Assembly: GCA_033032865.1 (NCBI GenBank)
Contig: JAWHQI010000065.1
Location: 6,200,001-6,264,000, forward strand
From: Dactylorhiza incarnata
Lineage: Eukaryota; Streptophyta; Magnoliopsida; Asparagales; Orchidaceae
Length of the DNA: 64,000 nt
Direction: 5' to 3'
Every line of letters starts with the position of its first letter. Position 1 is the first letter of the stretch. The notes under the pieces are model-generated. The model was given only the letters and a program-made list of their open reading frames with translations, was not told the DNA's origin and ran no database searches. The position numbers were made by a program, and so were the translations under genes. Of this stretch, positions 1 to 10,449 are shown piece by piece.

Positions 1-1571
1 CCTCCGTTGGCTGTTGCTCAGCAGGCCGAGTTTCCAGCTCGGCAATGCGAACTTGGGAGGCCTCCAGAGCTTGGCGTGTATCCTCCAGCTCCTTCTCTAG
101 CTGGGACATCTTCTTCTTCGCCGCCTCTATATCGGCAGCCTCCAAAATACGAGAAGTGAGATTAGTGACAGTCAACAACACAGGTGAGTATTCTAGAATC
201 AGGTAAAGAAGGATGACGAGCGAGTACCTCATACTCCTTCCACTTGGCGGCCTCTAGCCCCATGGAGATGAGATTCTTACTCTGCACTTTGATCATCTAC
301 TCGTACTCAGCAGCCGCCTCATCGTGGCATGGCCGAGCTCAGCAGCTCGCAGGTAGGATCGCGAGCTCTAGTTCGCAAGATACTCACCCGAGACATCCTG
401 CAGGGCCTCGGCATCTGCACGACCATATAGGGCAAGCATCACGTCGAACGCCTCGCCACTATACTTCCACTCTTCCGACCATGCGGGAAGATTGGTGCTC
501 AAAGTCACCTCGTGGGCGCGCTCAGCCCAGGATACCAGAGGGCGACCATAGGCATCCTCGCTACAGCCACCTTCATTGAAGAGTGGGTGACTGTGAGGCT
601 CGCCAGCCTTCGTAGAATTCACCTTCGCGCGCAGGTCCCTCTTCGTGACCTCCTTTTTCTTTCTCACAGGCTTCCCAGAGATGGCCTTGCCTTTCCGCTT
701 CCTGGAAGGCCCAGCATCATCGTCGGCGACTTCCGGCGCATCGCCGCTTGGCGACAAATCGATCGGGGTAGAAGCCCCCGCCTTCGCCGCCATCGGAAGA
801 GACCGCACGGCAAAAAGCGAGTAGCTACAGCAAGATAGGACATCAGAGGATTAGTTCCAGTTGAAGACAACAAGGCGAGTATGACCAATGCTCGCTCAGA
901 AGACTACCTTCGCCCGGGAACACCTCGGCGAGCTCATCTACTCGCCTCCTCCAGAAGACCACATCCAAGCGGCAATTTTGGAAGAAGTCGAGTAGCTTCT
1001 CCCTACTCTCCTCCAGCTAAGGAACGGTGAAGGTGCTTTCCGCCGGCTGGAAGGACGACGTCGGGATTATCTGAAAGTCGCCTTTGATGCCAACTAGTCG
1101 CTCGCCCCGGCGATGATTCTTATTCGTCGTGCCGGCCAGCGTGCAGACATGGCTGTACAAAAAGACAACGTCATCGCCTGTGGCGTTGAAGTGGAATACT
1201 TACCGGAAGACAGAGAGATCAAAGGCGATCCTCTCTTCTCACAGGAAGCAGAGGAACCCAACGATCTTCGCCACTCCGCTCGGGTTGATCTAAGCAGGGA
1301 CTATCCCGAAGTAGCGCAGAATCTGGCAGAATTCTGTCCACAACGGTAGTCGCAAGCCGACCTCGAAGTAGCGAATAGGGAACACTATCTCGGTGGGCGA
1401 GAAGGTGTTCAGACGCTCATCATCGCGAGGAAGCCTGGCGATATAACCTGGCGACAGGTACTTGGCAGAGAACTCCTTCAAATCTTGCGGCCGAGTAATC
1501 GGCTTCTTGAAAAAAGTCGCCTTAAAGTTCTTGGCATGACTCGGACGCCGAATAGTCGCCTCATCAGCCAT
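1..1571 (-). pseudogene. Transposase_28-type (PF04195) antisense extra gene of a Tat-lineage element, 3' end beyond window
   Basis: Starts at ATG 1571 (MADEATIRRPSH). The first exon holds a stretch with EVGLRLPLWTEFCQ followed by RYFGIVPA, the signature of the 'putative gypsy type transposon' domain PF04195. An in-frame TAG at 1290-1292 interrupts it, and the same reading resumes with INPSGVAKIVGF, so the copy is dead. A second coding block (about 808-370) contains PAWSEEWKYSGEAFDVML and a basic KRKGKA segment. A last exon (139 down to 1) reads as a heptad-rich coiled coil (EAAKKKMSQLEKELEDTRQ). An apparent GT-AG intron lies at about 227-140. Function is unknown. Genes of this family are reported as extra ORFs, often antisense, in Tat/Ogre elements. 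Antisense placement here is inferred from the PPT and LTR at 28528-29212, which point to +. Family call is solid, exon limits approximate. Confidence 0.65.
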
Positions 1572-1693
1572 TCTAGAGGAAGAAGAGAAGAAGGAGTGAG
1601 TATCAAAAGAGGCGAGAAAGAAAGCAATCGGGAGATACTCGCTAGGAATGCACGAAGATCGCCATAAAGTGTAATAAATACGTACCCACCCCC

Positions 1694-1701
1694 TATTTAT
1701 A
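1694..1701 (-). promoter_or_regulatory. TATA box of the antisense gene
   Basis: Reads TATAAATA on the - strand, about 120 bp upstream of the ATG at 1571. It suggests the antisense gene had its own promoter rather than relying on an LTR. Confidence 0.45.
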
Positions 1702-1964
1702 GTAGTCGAAGATACTTAGCTTGTCGTGTATGAAAGTATCTAGTTGCGGCCTAAATCACCTAGAGGGGGGTGAATAAGTGGATTCTATGTCTTTACGCGG
1801 AATTAAAATATAACACAGAAATGCACATAATAAAGCACAGCACAGACACAAGGATTTTATTGAGGTTCCCCGATGTGGGTAGTCCTCTTTCCCGCCTCGC
1901 CTATCTAGCACTTCGAGGCTAGACTCGACTACTTCACCAATCTCAGATCAAAAATAATCTTACA

Positions 1965-2097
1965 CCTCGGAGTCAAAACTCCTACAACTCGGAGTACACC
2001 ACTCCTACAACTCGGAGTAAAATAACACCTACAACTCGATCCTCAAACAAGGATCTACACAATAACTCGGAAGCAAGCTTCCTACAAGATTTAAGAT
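1965..2097 (-). repeat. Hairpin chain in Sirevirus-1 leader
   Basis: Five consecutive units, about 20-26 bp each. In RNA sense each reads TTGTA, stem, loop, complementary stem, CGAG. Stems visible: GGAAGC/GCTTCC, GATCCT/AGGATC, one unit with a stem mismatch (the 5' LTR copy keeps GGAGT/ACTCC), and two further GGAGT/ACTCC units with different loops. The block lies about 370-500 bp downstream of the TATA box, so it is in the transcribed leader. Confidence 0.75.
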
Positions 2098-2465
2098 ATG
2101 GTTCTTACAACAACACAGTAAATTGAAAAACAATCTTCTTAAACTTCTGATGAAGTTCTTCTTCAGATCTTGAGAGATAGATTTCTTCTTCTTAGCAATA
2201 AACTTCAGTTCTTTGAAAATGAAGAATGAAGAAATCTTGAAGACGATTTGAAGCTAGATCTGAGAACTTGAATTGACTTAATCAATAGAAGATGAGAGTT
2301 AATCAGTAGATCTTGATCTTGACGATTGAACTTTTGAAGACGAATCACGAATCACTGGCTTTGACGGAGACGAAATGTTTGCGCAAGAATAGTCGGCCGT
2401 CAGTCGTTGTTTGCGAGAGATTTTTCACAATTCGCGATTAGGGTTATTTAGAAATAATCCTTAGG

Positions 2466-2473
2466 TATTTATA
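2466..2473 (-). promoter_or_regulatory. TATA box, Sirevirus-1 3' LTR
   Basis: TATAAATA on the - strand in the context CTATAAATACC. The same box is at 19859-19866 in the 5' LTR and 57586-57593 in Sirevirus-2. Confidence 0.7.
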
Positions 2474-2539
2474 GAGTCTTCTTCCAACGGTCATAAGCGC
2501 AAAATAGGGATCTAGCTCCACGTGTACTGTACATGGGGA

Positions 2540-2850
2540 ATGCCCTAAAGAATACGCCGTCGAATTGAACCGGAAAATGCCTGCAGACCGATTCAGCAAA
2601 ATGGATTAACCGAATGGCATTAACCAAATTTATTCGGTTACACCATATAGTCGAATTCGGCAATTCTAAGGATTCGACTGAACAGATTCACCGAATTACA
2701 TTAATCGAATTCGACTATTCTTTTACTTAGAAAAATAAACCTTTCGGACAAGGATTAGCCGAATTCGGTTATATCCATTCAAACCATATAGTCGAGTTCG
2801 ACTATATGTTCTAAATGATATAATCGAATTTTACTTAAGTTATTTTCCTT
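2540..2850 (-). repeat. Palindrome block in Sirevirus-1 U3
   Basis: Repeated short inverted motifs built on TCGAATTCGA and CCGAATTCGG, upstream of the TATA box. The longest (2785-2808) is a near-perfect 24-bp palindrome with arms CATATAGTCGA; the Sirevirus-2 copy (57905-57928) is perfect. Candidate factor-binding or cruciform-forming sites. Confidence 0.7.
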
Positions 2851-3140
2851 TCTCAAATGATTCCATCATCAGCTCCAGTCCTTCTTCTCTAGCACTTTGT
2901 AAATGAAGTACATCCCAATAGAGAGATTTCACATGAGCCAACACTTTGGTCTATACAATGAGGGATTACATTGCACAGGCCTGTGTTTGACGACTCATTG
3001 AAACCTGACATTGGTTTGTACTTAGAGTGGAATAACCTGTCACATCACAGCTAAAGTGCATAATCAAATACAATTACAATTCATCTTAGTTTGAAGGGGA
3101 CTTCTTCAAATCAGGGCTATTGTGGATACAATACCCAACA

Positions 3141-3156
3141 ATCTCCCCCTATTTGA
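3141..3156 (-). promoter_or_regulatory. Polypurine tract of Sirevirus-1
   Basis: On the - strand reads AAATAGGGGGAGAT immediately before the LTR start (TGTTGGGTAT). The plus-strand primer site for reverse transcription. The same tract is at 58261-58276 in Sirevirus-2. The stretch from here to 3342 holds no gene. Confidence 0.8.
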
Positions 3157-3342
3157 AGAAGTCAGAACCCTATCTACTAAGGTGAATTGCACAGGAAATA
3201 ATAAATATAAGCAAGTAAAGAACTGAGCTATGTGGATATATAAAAGCATCATAAACAAAAATTTAAGTCCACCAAAAATTAATTAGACAACAATATATAA
3301 AAGTTCTTAAAAGAGAAATAGAGTCTAGCGATCAAGCATCCA

Positions 3343-5913
3343 TCATTTCTCTTGCGTCTTTCCCTTTTGAATCTTCTTGAATTGTCTGTCAAAGTAAGCT
3401 TTTGGATTCGGAAAATACTTCGGAGGATGTGGAGGAGGATTTGAGTCTTCTTTATGATTTCTGGAATGAATTCTTCTTTTTAGCATGGAGATCTGCCACT
3501 TGTTAATTTCTTCTCTATCATAATACTTTTCTGGCAGTTCATTTGAACAGCTAATTAGCCTGAAATGATCAAGAATGATATTTCTAGATTCATGGCTCCA
3601 TACTTCACCATCAAATCTTCTAGGTTGAGAGGCTCCAGAACTAACATTTCTCGGACCTTCAGCCCTCTGAACATCCTGCCTTGGATTTGCAGCTCTAAAG
3701 GAATCTCTCATGAAACCAGTTCCACCTGCTTCAGTATTTTCAGATCTTACCCTTTTTCTGGATGTCTCATTCTCATCATCAGACCAAATGTATCCTTCAG
3801 GAGGTTCATAGTCATCCTGAGGAGCAGCAAATTGAATGTCCGGATAGAATTCTTCAGACGGAAATGCTGGCTGCGCAGAAGATTGGCCTGGCCCGTGGAA
3901 ACCATGGGCATAGCCTCTTGACAATTCATTGTGCAACCACATTTGATTTTGATGCAGATAACCATATAAATCTTGAAGCTTGACATCAATGCCTCTTGAA
4001 ATTTCTGAAAGCTGGGATTGTACATTCATATATGACTCTTGAATCCTTCCTTCTATCTCTCTATTCAAATCAAAAATTTGCGTTTGAATCCTTTCATGCA
4101 ATCTTTCCTCCCCCTTTCTGACTTCTTCAGTCAGGGTTTGGATAATTTCATTCTTTGCACTTTGGAGAGAGTTCTGAATGGTCGATCTTCCCTTCAATGC
4201 ATCCTCAAAAATATATTGCTGATTTTCAGAAAGTTTTGTAGTATTATCACTGATATTATGTAATCCATCCACCACATGCTTTAGGGTGGAGGCACCCATC
4301 GAGAAATATTCATCTTGCTTTTCTTTAACCTTGTCTAAACTGTGGGCTACTGAGTGTAAATGATTGCCCATTCCCTTCTCTATGGCTCTGGTCTTCGCAA
4401 AAACCTGACTGAGAGCAAATTCAAAGAATCTTTTCTGCTTTACAAGCAGTTCTTCCAAATTGATCATCATGGAGTCTTCAGCAGAGGGAGGTTGAGCTTG
4501 GAATCGAGAAGATATTCCAAAATCATCCTCAGCGATCAGAAAATCACTTGAATCTACATCATTCATATAGTGATAAAATTGAAGAGCATCGAGGGTGTCA
4601 TCATTTTTAACTGGAGGAGGGGTGGAGCCTTCATTTCTCTTATCTTCAACAGTGATCTGAATTTTGTGATTTTTGGGGTGTTGCACTGATTTCTCTTTCA
4701 TCCTGGATGTAGAGGCAGAAGGCCCTGCTTCATGTTCATATTCAATAATGATTGTAATATTTTCAGGAGGCGGAGTTGGCTCTGTCTTATCTTGCTTGTC
4801 TGCTGCAGAATGAGAATGATCAGAATGGACATTCTCCCCCTCAATCTGAGCAGGGATTTCATCTTCTGGAAGATAATCGTTGCCCTTAGCTGACTTATCT
4901 ATCTTCACTGTATCAGCATCAGGGTCATCTCCCCCTTCATCATTACCATCACTATCATCATTGCTACCAACATTGTCATCTGCCTTGGAAGGAGAGTTGT
5001 GAGGAGTAGGAATCTTAGGAGATGGAGCTGGAGAAACTACAGGAGAATCTCATTTTCCTGATTCTGGTAGCTTAGAACACTCCCCCTTGGATGGTTCACG
5101 TTCTTTTTCACTTTCTTTTTCAGGAGAGGAGACTGGAGAGTTACTGTCGAAGCTCTTTTCAGGCTCATCACAAAGGATCTTTTTAGCTTTTGAAACAACG
5201 GGAGTCAGCACCTTGGTCTCACCAACTTTCCTGGACCATCTTTCAATCATGGAGGAATCTATTCTTTTGAAATGGTGGAGAGGGGTTCCTGTCTTCATGC
5301 TGAATCTGACTTTGTCTAAGCGATTGAGATATAAAGAGAGGATTCTTCCAAAGTTAGGAGTGTTCATACTAGCTGAAATTCTGTCAAACAACACGCTGCC
5401 CCAATCAACCCTTGTCCTACAGATTACTGAACCGAGCAATTTGAACATATCATTTGAAATGTAGTCATGAGAGCCAACTTTACACAAAAGGACTTTTCCC
5501 ATAATATCTGAGAGCAGTTTCCCTTCCTCATTCATGTGCTTCCTATAGATGGATTTAGTTCCTTTTGGCAATCCACAAAACGACAATGCCTTCTTGAAAT
5601 CCTTGGAAGAGAAAACATCTGATTCGGTTACCACTGGAAGTTTGAGAAGCTTAGTCAATCTGGAGGGAGAAACCTTGACTGGGAGATCACCGATTTTGCT
5701 CTTGATTACTGACCCTTGCTTCCTGAGTTCTGCATGCTTGAAGAACTTCAACACTTCCTTCTCAAGAACCTTGCAAGGATGCTCTAGAATAAAACCTAAT
5801 CCTGCAACTTCAAGCGCCAAAACGACATTGCTGAACTCATCCATCGAACTGTCGAACCCAGTTCTTACGAGCTCACTGCCGGAGAGCAACTTGCTCGACT
5901 GCTTCTTAGACAT
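3343..5913 (-). pseudogene. Extra ORF in env position of Sirevirus-1, one in-frame stop
   Basis: About 856 codons from ATG 5913 (MSKKQSSKLL), interrupted once by TGA at 5050-5052 where Sirevirus-2 has CGA. Residues 1-250 form a compact, well-conserved domain (GLGFILEHPCKVLEKEV, VDWGSVLFDRISAS) of the kind seen in plant transposon proteins. Then comes a Ser/Pro/Glu/Asp-rich stretch, then about 230 residues rich in heptads (KNEIIQTLTEEVRKGEERLH), a variable acidic/proline region and a basic tail (KKIQKGKTQEK). I see no signal peptide or membrane segment, so 'env-like' describes position only. An upstream in-frame ATG at 5973 exists, but Sirevirus-2 has a stop between the two, so 5913 is preferred. 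Function unknown; the coiled coil suggests oligomerisation. Confidence 0.75.
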
Positions 5914-6050
5914 TGCGAACGGAATTTTGGAGAAGAATCGATTGAGGCAGACGAATCGGCAGAGGAATCGCACGAACGAAGGTCGGATTCGGAAGTGAAG
6001 CGACGGACGAATTTGGGAGTGCGATGCGTTCGGATTTCACTTTTAAGAAT

Positions 6051-6060
6051 CATTTATATA
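6051..6060 (-). promoter_or_regulatory. Internal TATA box upstream of the extra ORF
   Basis: TATATAAATG on the - strand, about 140 bp upstream of ATG 5913 and downstream of the pol stop. Sirevirus-2 has TTTATAAATG at the matching place (61142-61151). A candidate start site for a separate mRNA for the extra ORF. Confidence 0.5.
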
Positions 6061-6129
6061 GAGTTGGAAATTAGGAGAGAGAGCGCGTACCTAATATTTT
6101 GATTCGTGTCTCTTCGAATTCCAGTAAAT

Positions 6130-6300
6130 GATAAGAAGGAAGTTTGAATTCCGGAAGATTCGTCATTCGGCTATTGGGATTAGTCGGATTCGATTAATTG
6201 AAATCGCCGAATTCGACTAAATGGTATAGTCGAATGCAATTCGATGATATCTTCTGAAAAATTCGACTATTCAAATTTCTGTCTTCCGGGAGAAGGAATT
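6130..6300 (-). promoter_or_regulatory. U3-like palindromic spacer between pol and the extra ORF
   Basis: Contains GCCGAATTCGACTA, GATTCGATTAAT and ATTCGACTATTC, the same vocabulary as the LTR U3 block at 2540-2850, and lies just upstream of the internal TATA box. Sirevirus-2 carries a longer version (61250-61440) with added tandem copies. Confidence 0.6.
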
Positions 6301-6322
6301 TTCTGATTTTCTGAGCTTGTTT

Positions 6323-8934
6323 CTAAAATTCTTTGTTTAACATGCCAAGCTCCATTTTGAAATAGTTGAACTTTGATTCGTCGAGCGTCTTTGTGAAAAT
6401 GTCTGCAATTTGCCGATCCGTCGGGACATAGCTAAGATCAATGTCCTTGTGCTCCACATGCTCCCGGATGAAGTGGTAACGGATCTCAATATGCTTCGTC
6501 CTGCTGTGAGACACCGGATTATTGGCAATTGCAATAGCGCTTGATGAATCACAGTACATAGGAATTTCCTTAAGCTTCAAGTTGTAGTCTTCAAGTTGGT
6601 TTCTTATCCACAGCATTTGTGCACAACAACTGTCTGCGGAGATATACTCTGATTCAGCGGTTGAAATAGCAACACAATTCTGTTTCTTGCTACTCCAGGA
6701 GATAAGTCGTTTCCCTAAGAATTGGCACGTTCCTGAAGTACTTTTCCTGTCGTCTTTGCTTCCTGCAAAATCAGCATCTGAAAAACCTGTTAGCTCAAAA
6801 TCATTACTTCTTGGGTACCATAAGCCAAGATTTGGTGTGCCTTTAAGGTATCTCAAAATCCTCTTTGCAGCGGAGTAGTGAGATTCCTTAGTGTTCAGCT
6901 GAAATCTAGCACAAACACATGTTGAGAACATTATATCCGGTCTACTCGCAGTAAGGTAGAGCAAGGATCCAATTATGCTTCTAAACTTGGTTTCATCAAA
7001 AGGTTTCCCTTTCTCATCCTTGTCTAGAGACATAGCTGAACCCATTGGAGTCCTCATAGAGGTTGCATTCTCCATTCCGAATTTCTTAATTAACTCTTTG
7101 GTAAACTTCGTCTGAGAGATGAAAATTCCATCCTCTGATTGCTTTACCTGAAGTCCTAAGAAATACTTTAGCTCTCCCATACTGCTCATTTCAAATTTCC
7201 CTTGCATCAAGTTAGAGAACTTTTTGCAGAGGTTATCATCGGTAGATCTAAAGATGATGTCATCGACATTGATTTGCACTAGCAAAATCTTGCCTTTTAC
7301 TTCCCTAAGAAATAATGTCTTGTCTATCTTTCCTCTTGTGAATTTGTTTTCAAGAAGGAAGCTAGACAGCGTCTCATACCAAGCACGGGGAGCTTGCTTG
7401 AGACCATATAAAGCTTTTCGTAAGAAATAGACATAATCAGGAAAAGAGGAGTCAACGAAACCTGGGGGTTGTTCTACGTATACTTCTTCCTTTATATCAC
7501 CATTAAGGAAGGCTGACTTCACGTCTATTTGATAGACCTTAAATCCTTTGTGGGCAGCATACGCTAGAAACAACCGAATCGCTTCGAGCCTTGCCACGGG
7601 AGCAAATGTTTGATCGAAGTCGATCCCTTCTTCTTGTCTGTACCCTTGAGCAACAAGTCTGGCCTTGTTCTTGATGATCACACCATCTTCATCTAGCTTG
7701 TTTCTGAATACCCATTTTGTTCTGATGACATTATGTCCTTTGGGTCTGGGTACCAGCTTCCACACTTTGCATCTCTTAAACTGATTGAGTTCCTCTTGCA
7801 TTGTGATGATCCATGAAGCATCGTTCTTTGCTTCATCGAATTTCTTTGGCTCAACCTGTGATAGAAAGCTTAAATGCAAAACTTCATTAGTTGTACCTCT
7901 TCTTGTTCTTACACCGACATGGGTATCTCCAATAATTTGCTCAGCAGGATGGTCCCTTAAATGTCTGATCATTCCAGCATTTAGATGACCATGAGGTTCC
8001 TGCACTTCAGGTACATCTTCATCTTCTTGAGGTTCATCTTCCTCACATGTAGACGGAATATTTACTTCAATAGACTTTGGAACGTCTTTCTTTACAACTT
8101 CTTCTAAGTTTAGTTCCTTGAACCTTGCATCTGCATCTTCAACAAAGACACTAGAAGAGCTGCTTTGAAGCATACTCGTCTCATCAAATATAACATTATA
8201 AGTTTCTTCTACAACCAGGGTTTTCTTGTTGAAAATCCTATATGCCTTACTATGGCTACTATAACCTACAAAAATACCTTCAAAACATTTTTCACTAAAT
8301 TTAGTTTTGTAATATTTCCCGTTATTAAGTACGAAGCATTTACTACCAAAAATTCTAAAATAAGACAGGGTTGGTTTCTTGCCCTTCAGAAGTTCATAAG
8401 GAGTCTTATGATGATTCTTGTTGATCAGTGCTCTGTTTTGCACGTGGCAAGCAGTGTTGATGCCTTCAGCCCAGAAGTATTCTGGTAGTGAAGAGTCACT
8501 CAACATTGTTCTGCAAGCCTCTATGAGTGTTCTATTCTTTCTCTCAGCTACTCCATTTTGTTGCAGAGTACGGGGAGAGGAAAACTCATGAAAGATACCT
8601 AGGCTTTCACAAAATTCGGTCATAGCTCCAGACTTGAATTCTGTACCATGATCTCTTCTGATTTTGACCACAGAACATTCCAACTCATTCTGGATTTGCT
8701 TGACGAATGTGGTGAAAGAAGCAAAGGTGTCTGACTTGTGTTTCAGAAAGAATACCCAAGCAAAACGTGAGTAGTCATCAACAATAACCAACGTATAAGA
8801 CTTACCTCCTAAACTTCAGATTGGCATGGGACCAAACAAGTCCATATGGAGCAGATATAAGCATCTGGTAGAATCTTTGCCAATAATGCTTTTAAAGGTA
8901 GCCCGAGTCTGCTTACCCATTTGGCATGCATGAC
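6323..8934 (-). pseudogene. pol: Sirevirus-1 pol, C-terminal part: integrase, RT, RNase H
   Basis: Copia-type pol read from 8934 to the stop at 6323. Integrase core: MDLFGPM near 8845, RDHGTEF and [10 protein letters not shown] supply the D,D,E residues. [19 protein letters not shown], the aspartate in [12 protein letters not shown], and the catalytic box, which here reads NVDD instead of YVDD (near 7265). RNase [16 protein letters not shown], ending [16 protein letters not shown] at 8816-8818 replaces a CGA present in Sirevirus-2. The N-terminal part lies at 16211-16745, displaced by the element at 8935-16210. With a stop, an altered RT box and a 7-kb insertion it cannot be active. Confidence 0.92.
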
Positions 8935-9802
8935 TGATGCGTGTCGGCAAGTGCACTGGTCGCTGTCAAGTAATGAATGTGGAGAGTGGAATCCCCGAGT
9001 GTCGGTCTCTTGAGGAATGCAGATTGGGTGAACGAAACGCGTTGTATGACTCTTGTTACACAAGCGCAACACACATAAAAAGGGGGGTTTTTGGTTGGTT
9101 GTTCCTAATCTTAACAACAATAAAAGAAATGCGGGTCGAAAGCACTGCTTCACGAGGCGAGATGGATGCAACGGCCGCGATGCCGTGCTTCGTGAGGCAG
9201 ATGGAGTGTGCTCTAGTGCGAGAGGGTGAGGGTCGCAAACACCTCTTCACAACCGCCGTTAGCTCTTGCCAACGCGGATCAAACACCTTGCGTGTGTGCG
9301 TGAGTGAGAGAGTAGAAACGGAGTGATTCACAAGCAAGCGATGAAGGAAAGTAAAGAAACATTCATTTCAAACAACCCAAACATCACAATATTCCAGTTT
9401 ACACGATTCAACGAGTACAATGAAGGAAAGAAGAAAGAGATAACCGATGGGTGAAGACTAGCAGCCGTTCACGGCCGGAATGGTAGGTTGTCGGGCTACC
9501 TCCGGACTCGGGCGGACTATGCTTCCGGAGCAGAGAGCTGTCACGATTTCTCTACGTAGCTCCGTCGTCTTCGACTTCAGATTTCCTCTTCTTCTCACCG
9601 GGCCGGAGTGGGAAAAAAGCTGCTCGGAGGCTTGCGGATGGTGGAGAACGCTCCCGGACAAAGGAGGAAGGCTTGGAATGGATGGAGGAGACTTCCCCTT
9701 GCGTAGGAGATGAAGTGGAGGCGTCCCAAGATGGTGGTCGGCGGCGTACGGAACAGGCAACCCGCTCCCGGCGGCTGAATGATGACCTAAAATCGGAACA
9801 GG

Positions 9803-9812
9803 CATTTATATA
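9803..9812 (-). promoter_or_regulatory. TATA box, Athila-type 3' LTR
   Basis: TATATAAATG on the - strand. The matching box in the 5' LTR is at 15563-15572. A palindrome block lies directly upstream. Confidence 0.65.
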
Positions 9813-9827
9813 GGCGCTGATTTAAAC

Positions 9828-10195
9828 AGTGTGCACGGTTATTGGCGCACGACCAGTGGTCGTGCGCACTGGAATTCTGCGGTCGTGCGCACTGCCTGGG
9901 CAGAACCTGCAAGATACGAAATTTATAAAATATAATGTTCGCACGACCGGTGGCGCACGACCGGTGGTCGTGCGCACTATCGTCGGTGGTCGTGCGCACT
10001 GGTCGAAACAGAACTCAGAAAATTAATGCTAAGTGCGCACGCACAGTGGCGCACGACCGGTGGTCGTGCGCACTAGCGTAGATGCTCGTGCGCACTGCAC
10101 CAAACAGAACTCATGAAAAAAGGGTTAAGTGCACACGATCAGTGGCGCACGACCAGTGGTCGTGCGCAATAGAACCGGTGATCGTGCGCAGTGTT
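9828..10195 (-). repeat. Palindrome block in Athila-type LTR U3
   Basis: Repeated GCGCACGACC / GGTCGTGCGC arms. The clearest copy (9953-9975) has perfect 10-bp arms around 3 nt; further full and half copies are spread to about 10195. The 5' LTR has the same block (15588-15955). It sits immediately upstream of the TATA box. Confidence 0.8.
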
Positions 10196-10449
10196 CCTGT
10201 GCAGAATTGCACCGGGAACACCTGCACGACTCCTATTCCAGCACAACCACGAATCTAGCCACTGAAAGTGGCACCTAACGGAGCATGAAAACTACTAATG
10301 AAGGAAAGCATGAAATCACACCAAAATGGGCCTAGAAGTGCACCTAGCATGGAATATCAAATATAAACTATAACAAGGCTAAAGTGCGGTGAAATGACTG
10401 AATAACAGCCAGATGAGTCCATAAAAGTGTATATGATCAGGACTCATCA

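Larger units (their letters stand above)
1731..3140 (-). repeat. 3' LTR of Sirevirus-1 (1410 bp)
   Basis: Begins TGAAAGTATC and ends ATACCCAACA in + orientation, so it has TG...CA ends. Matches the truncated copy at 19124-20092 with scattered substitutions. In transcription order (- strand): palindrome-rich U3 (about 3140-2500), TATA at 2466-2473, then a leader with a hairpin chain (about 2095-1965), ending with the C-tract seen as agagggggg near 1760. Confidence 0.93.
8935..10449 (-). repeat. 3' LTR of the Athila-type TR-GAG
   Basis: Starts TGATGCGTGTCGG and ends GGACTCATCA in + orientation; near-identical to 14695-16210. The TATA box is TATATAAATG on the - strand at 9803-9812. Confidence 0.95.

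Noticed and set aside
3343..5913. Calling the extra Sirevirus ORF a retroviral envelope
   Set aside because: No signal peptide, cleavage motif or membrane anchor visible; only position matches env.
9458..9805. 115-codon frame repeated in both Athila-type LTRs (also 15218-15565)
   Set aside because: Duplicate because LTRs are duplicates; no domain, lies in the transcribed leader opposite to nothing recognisable.
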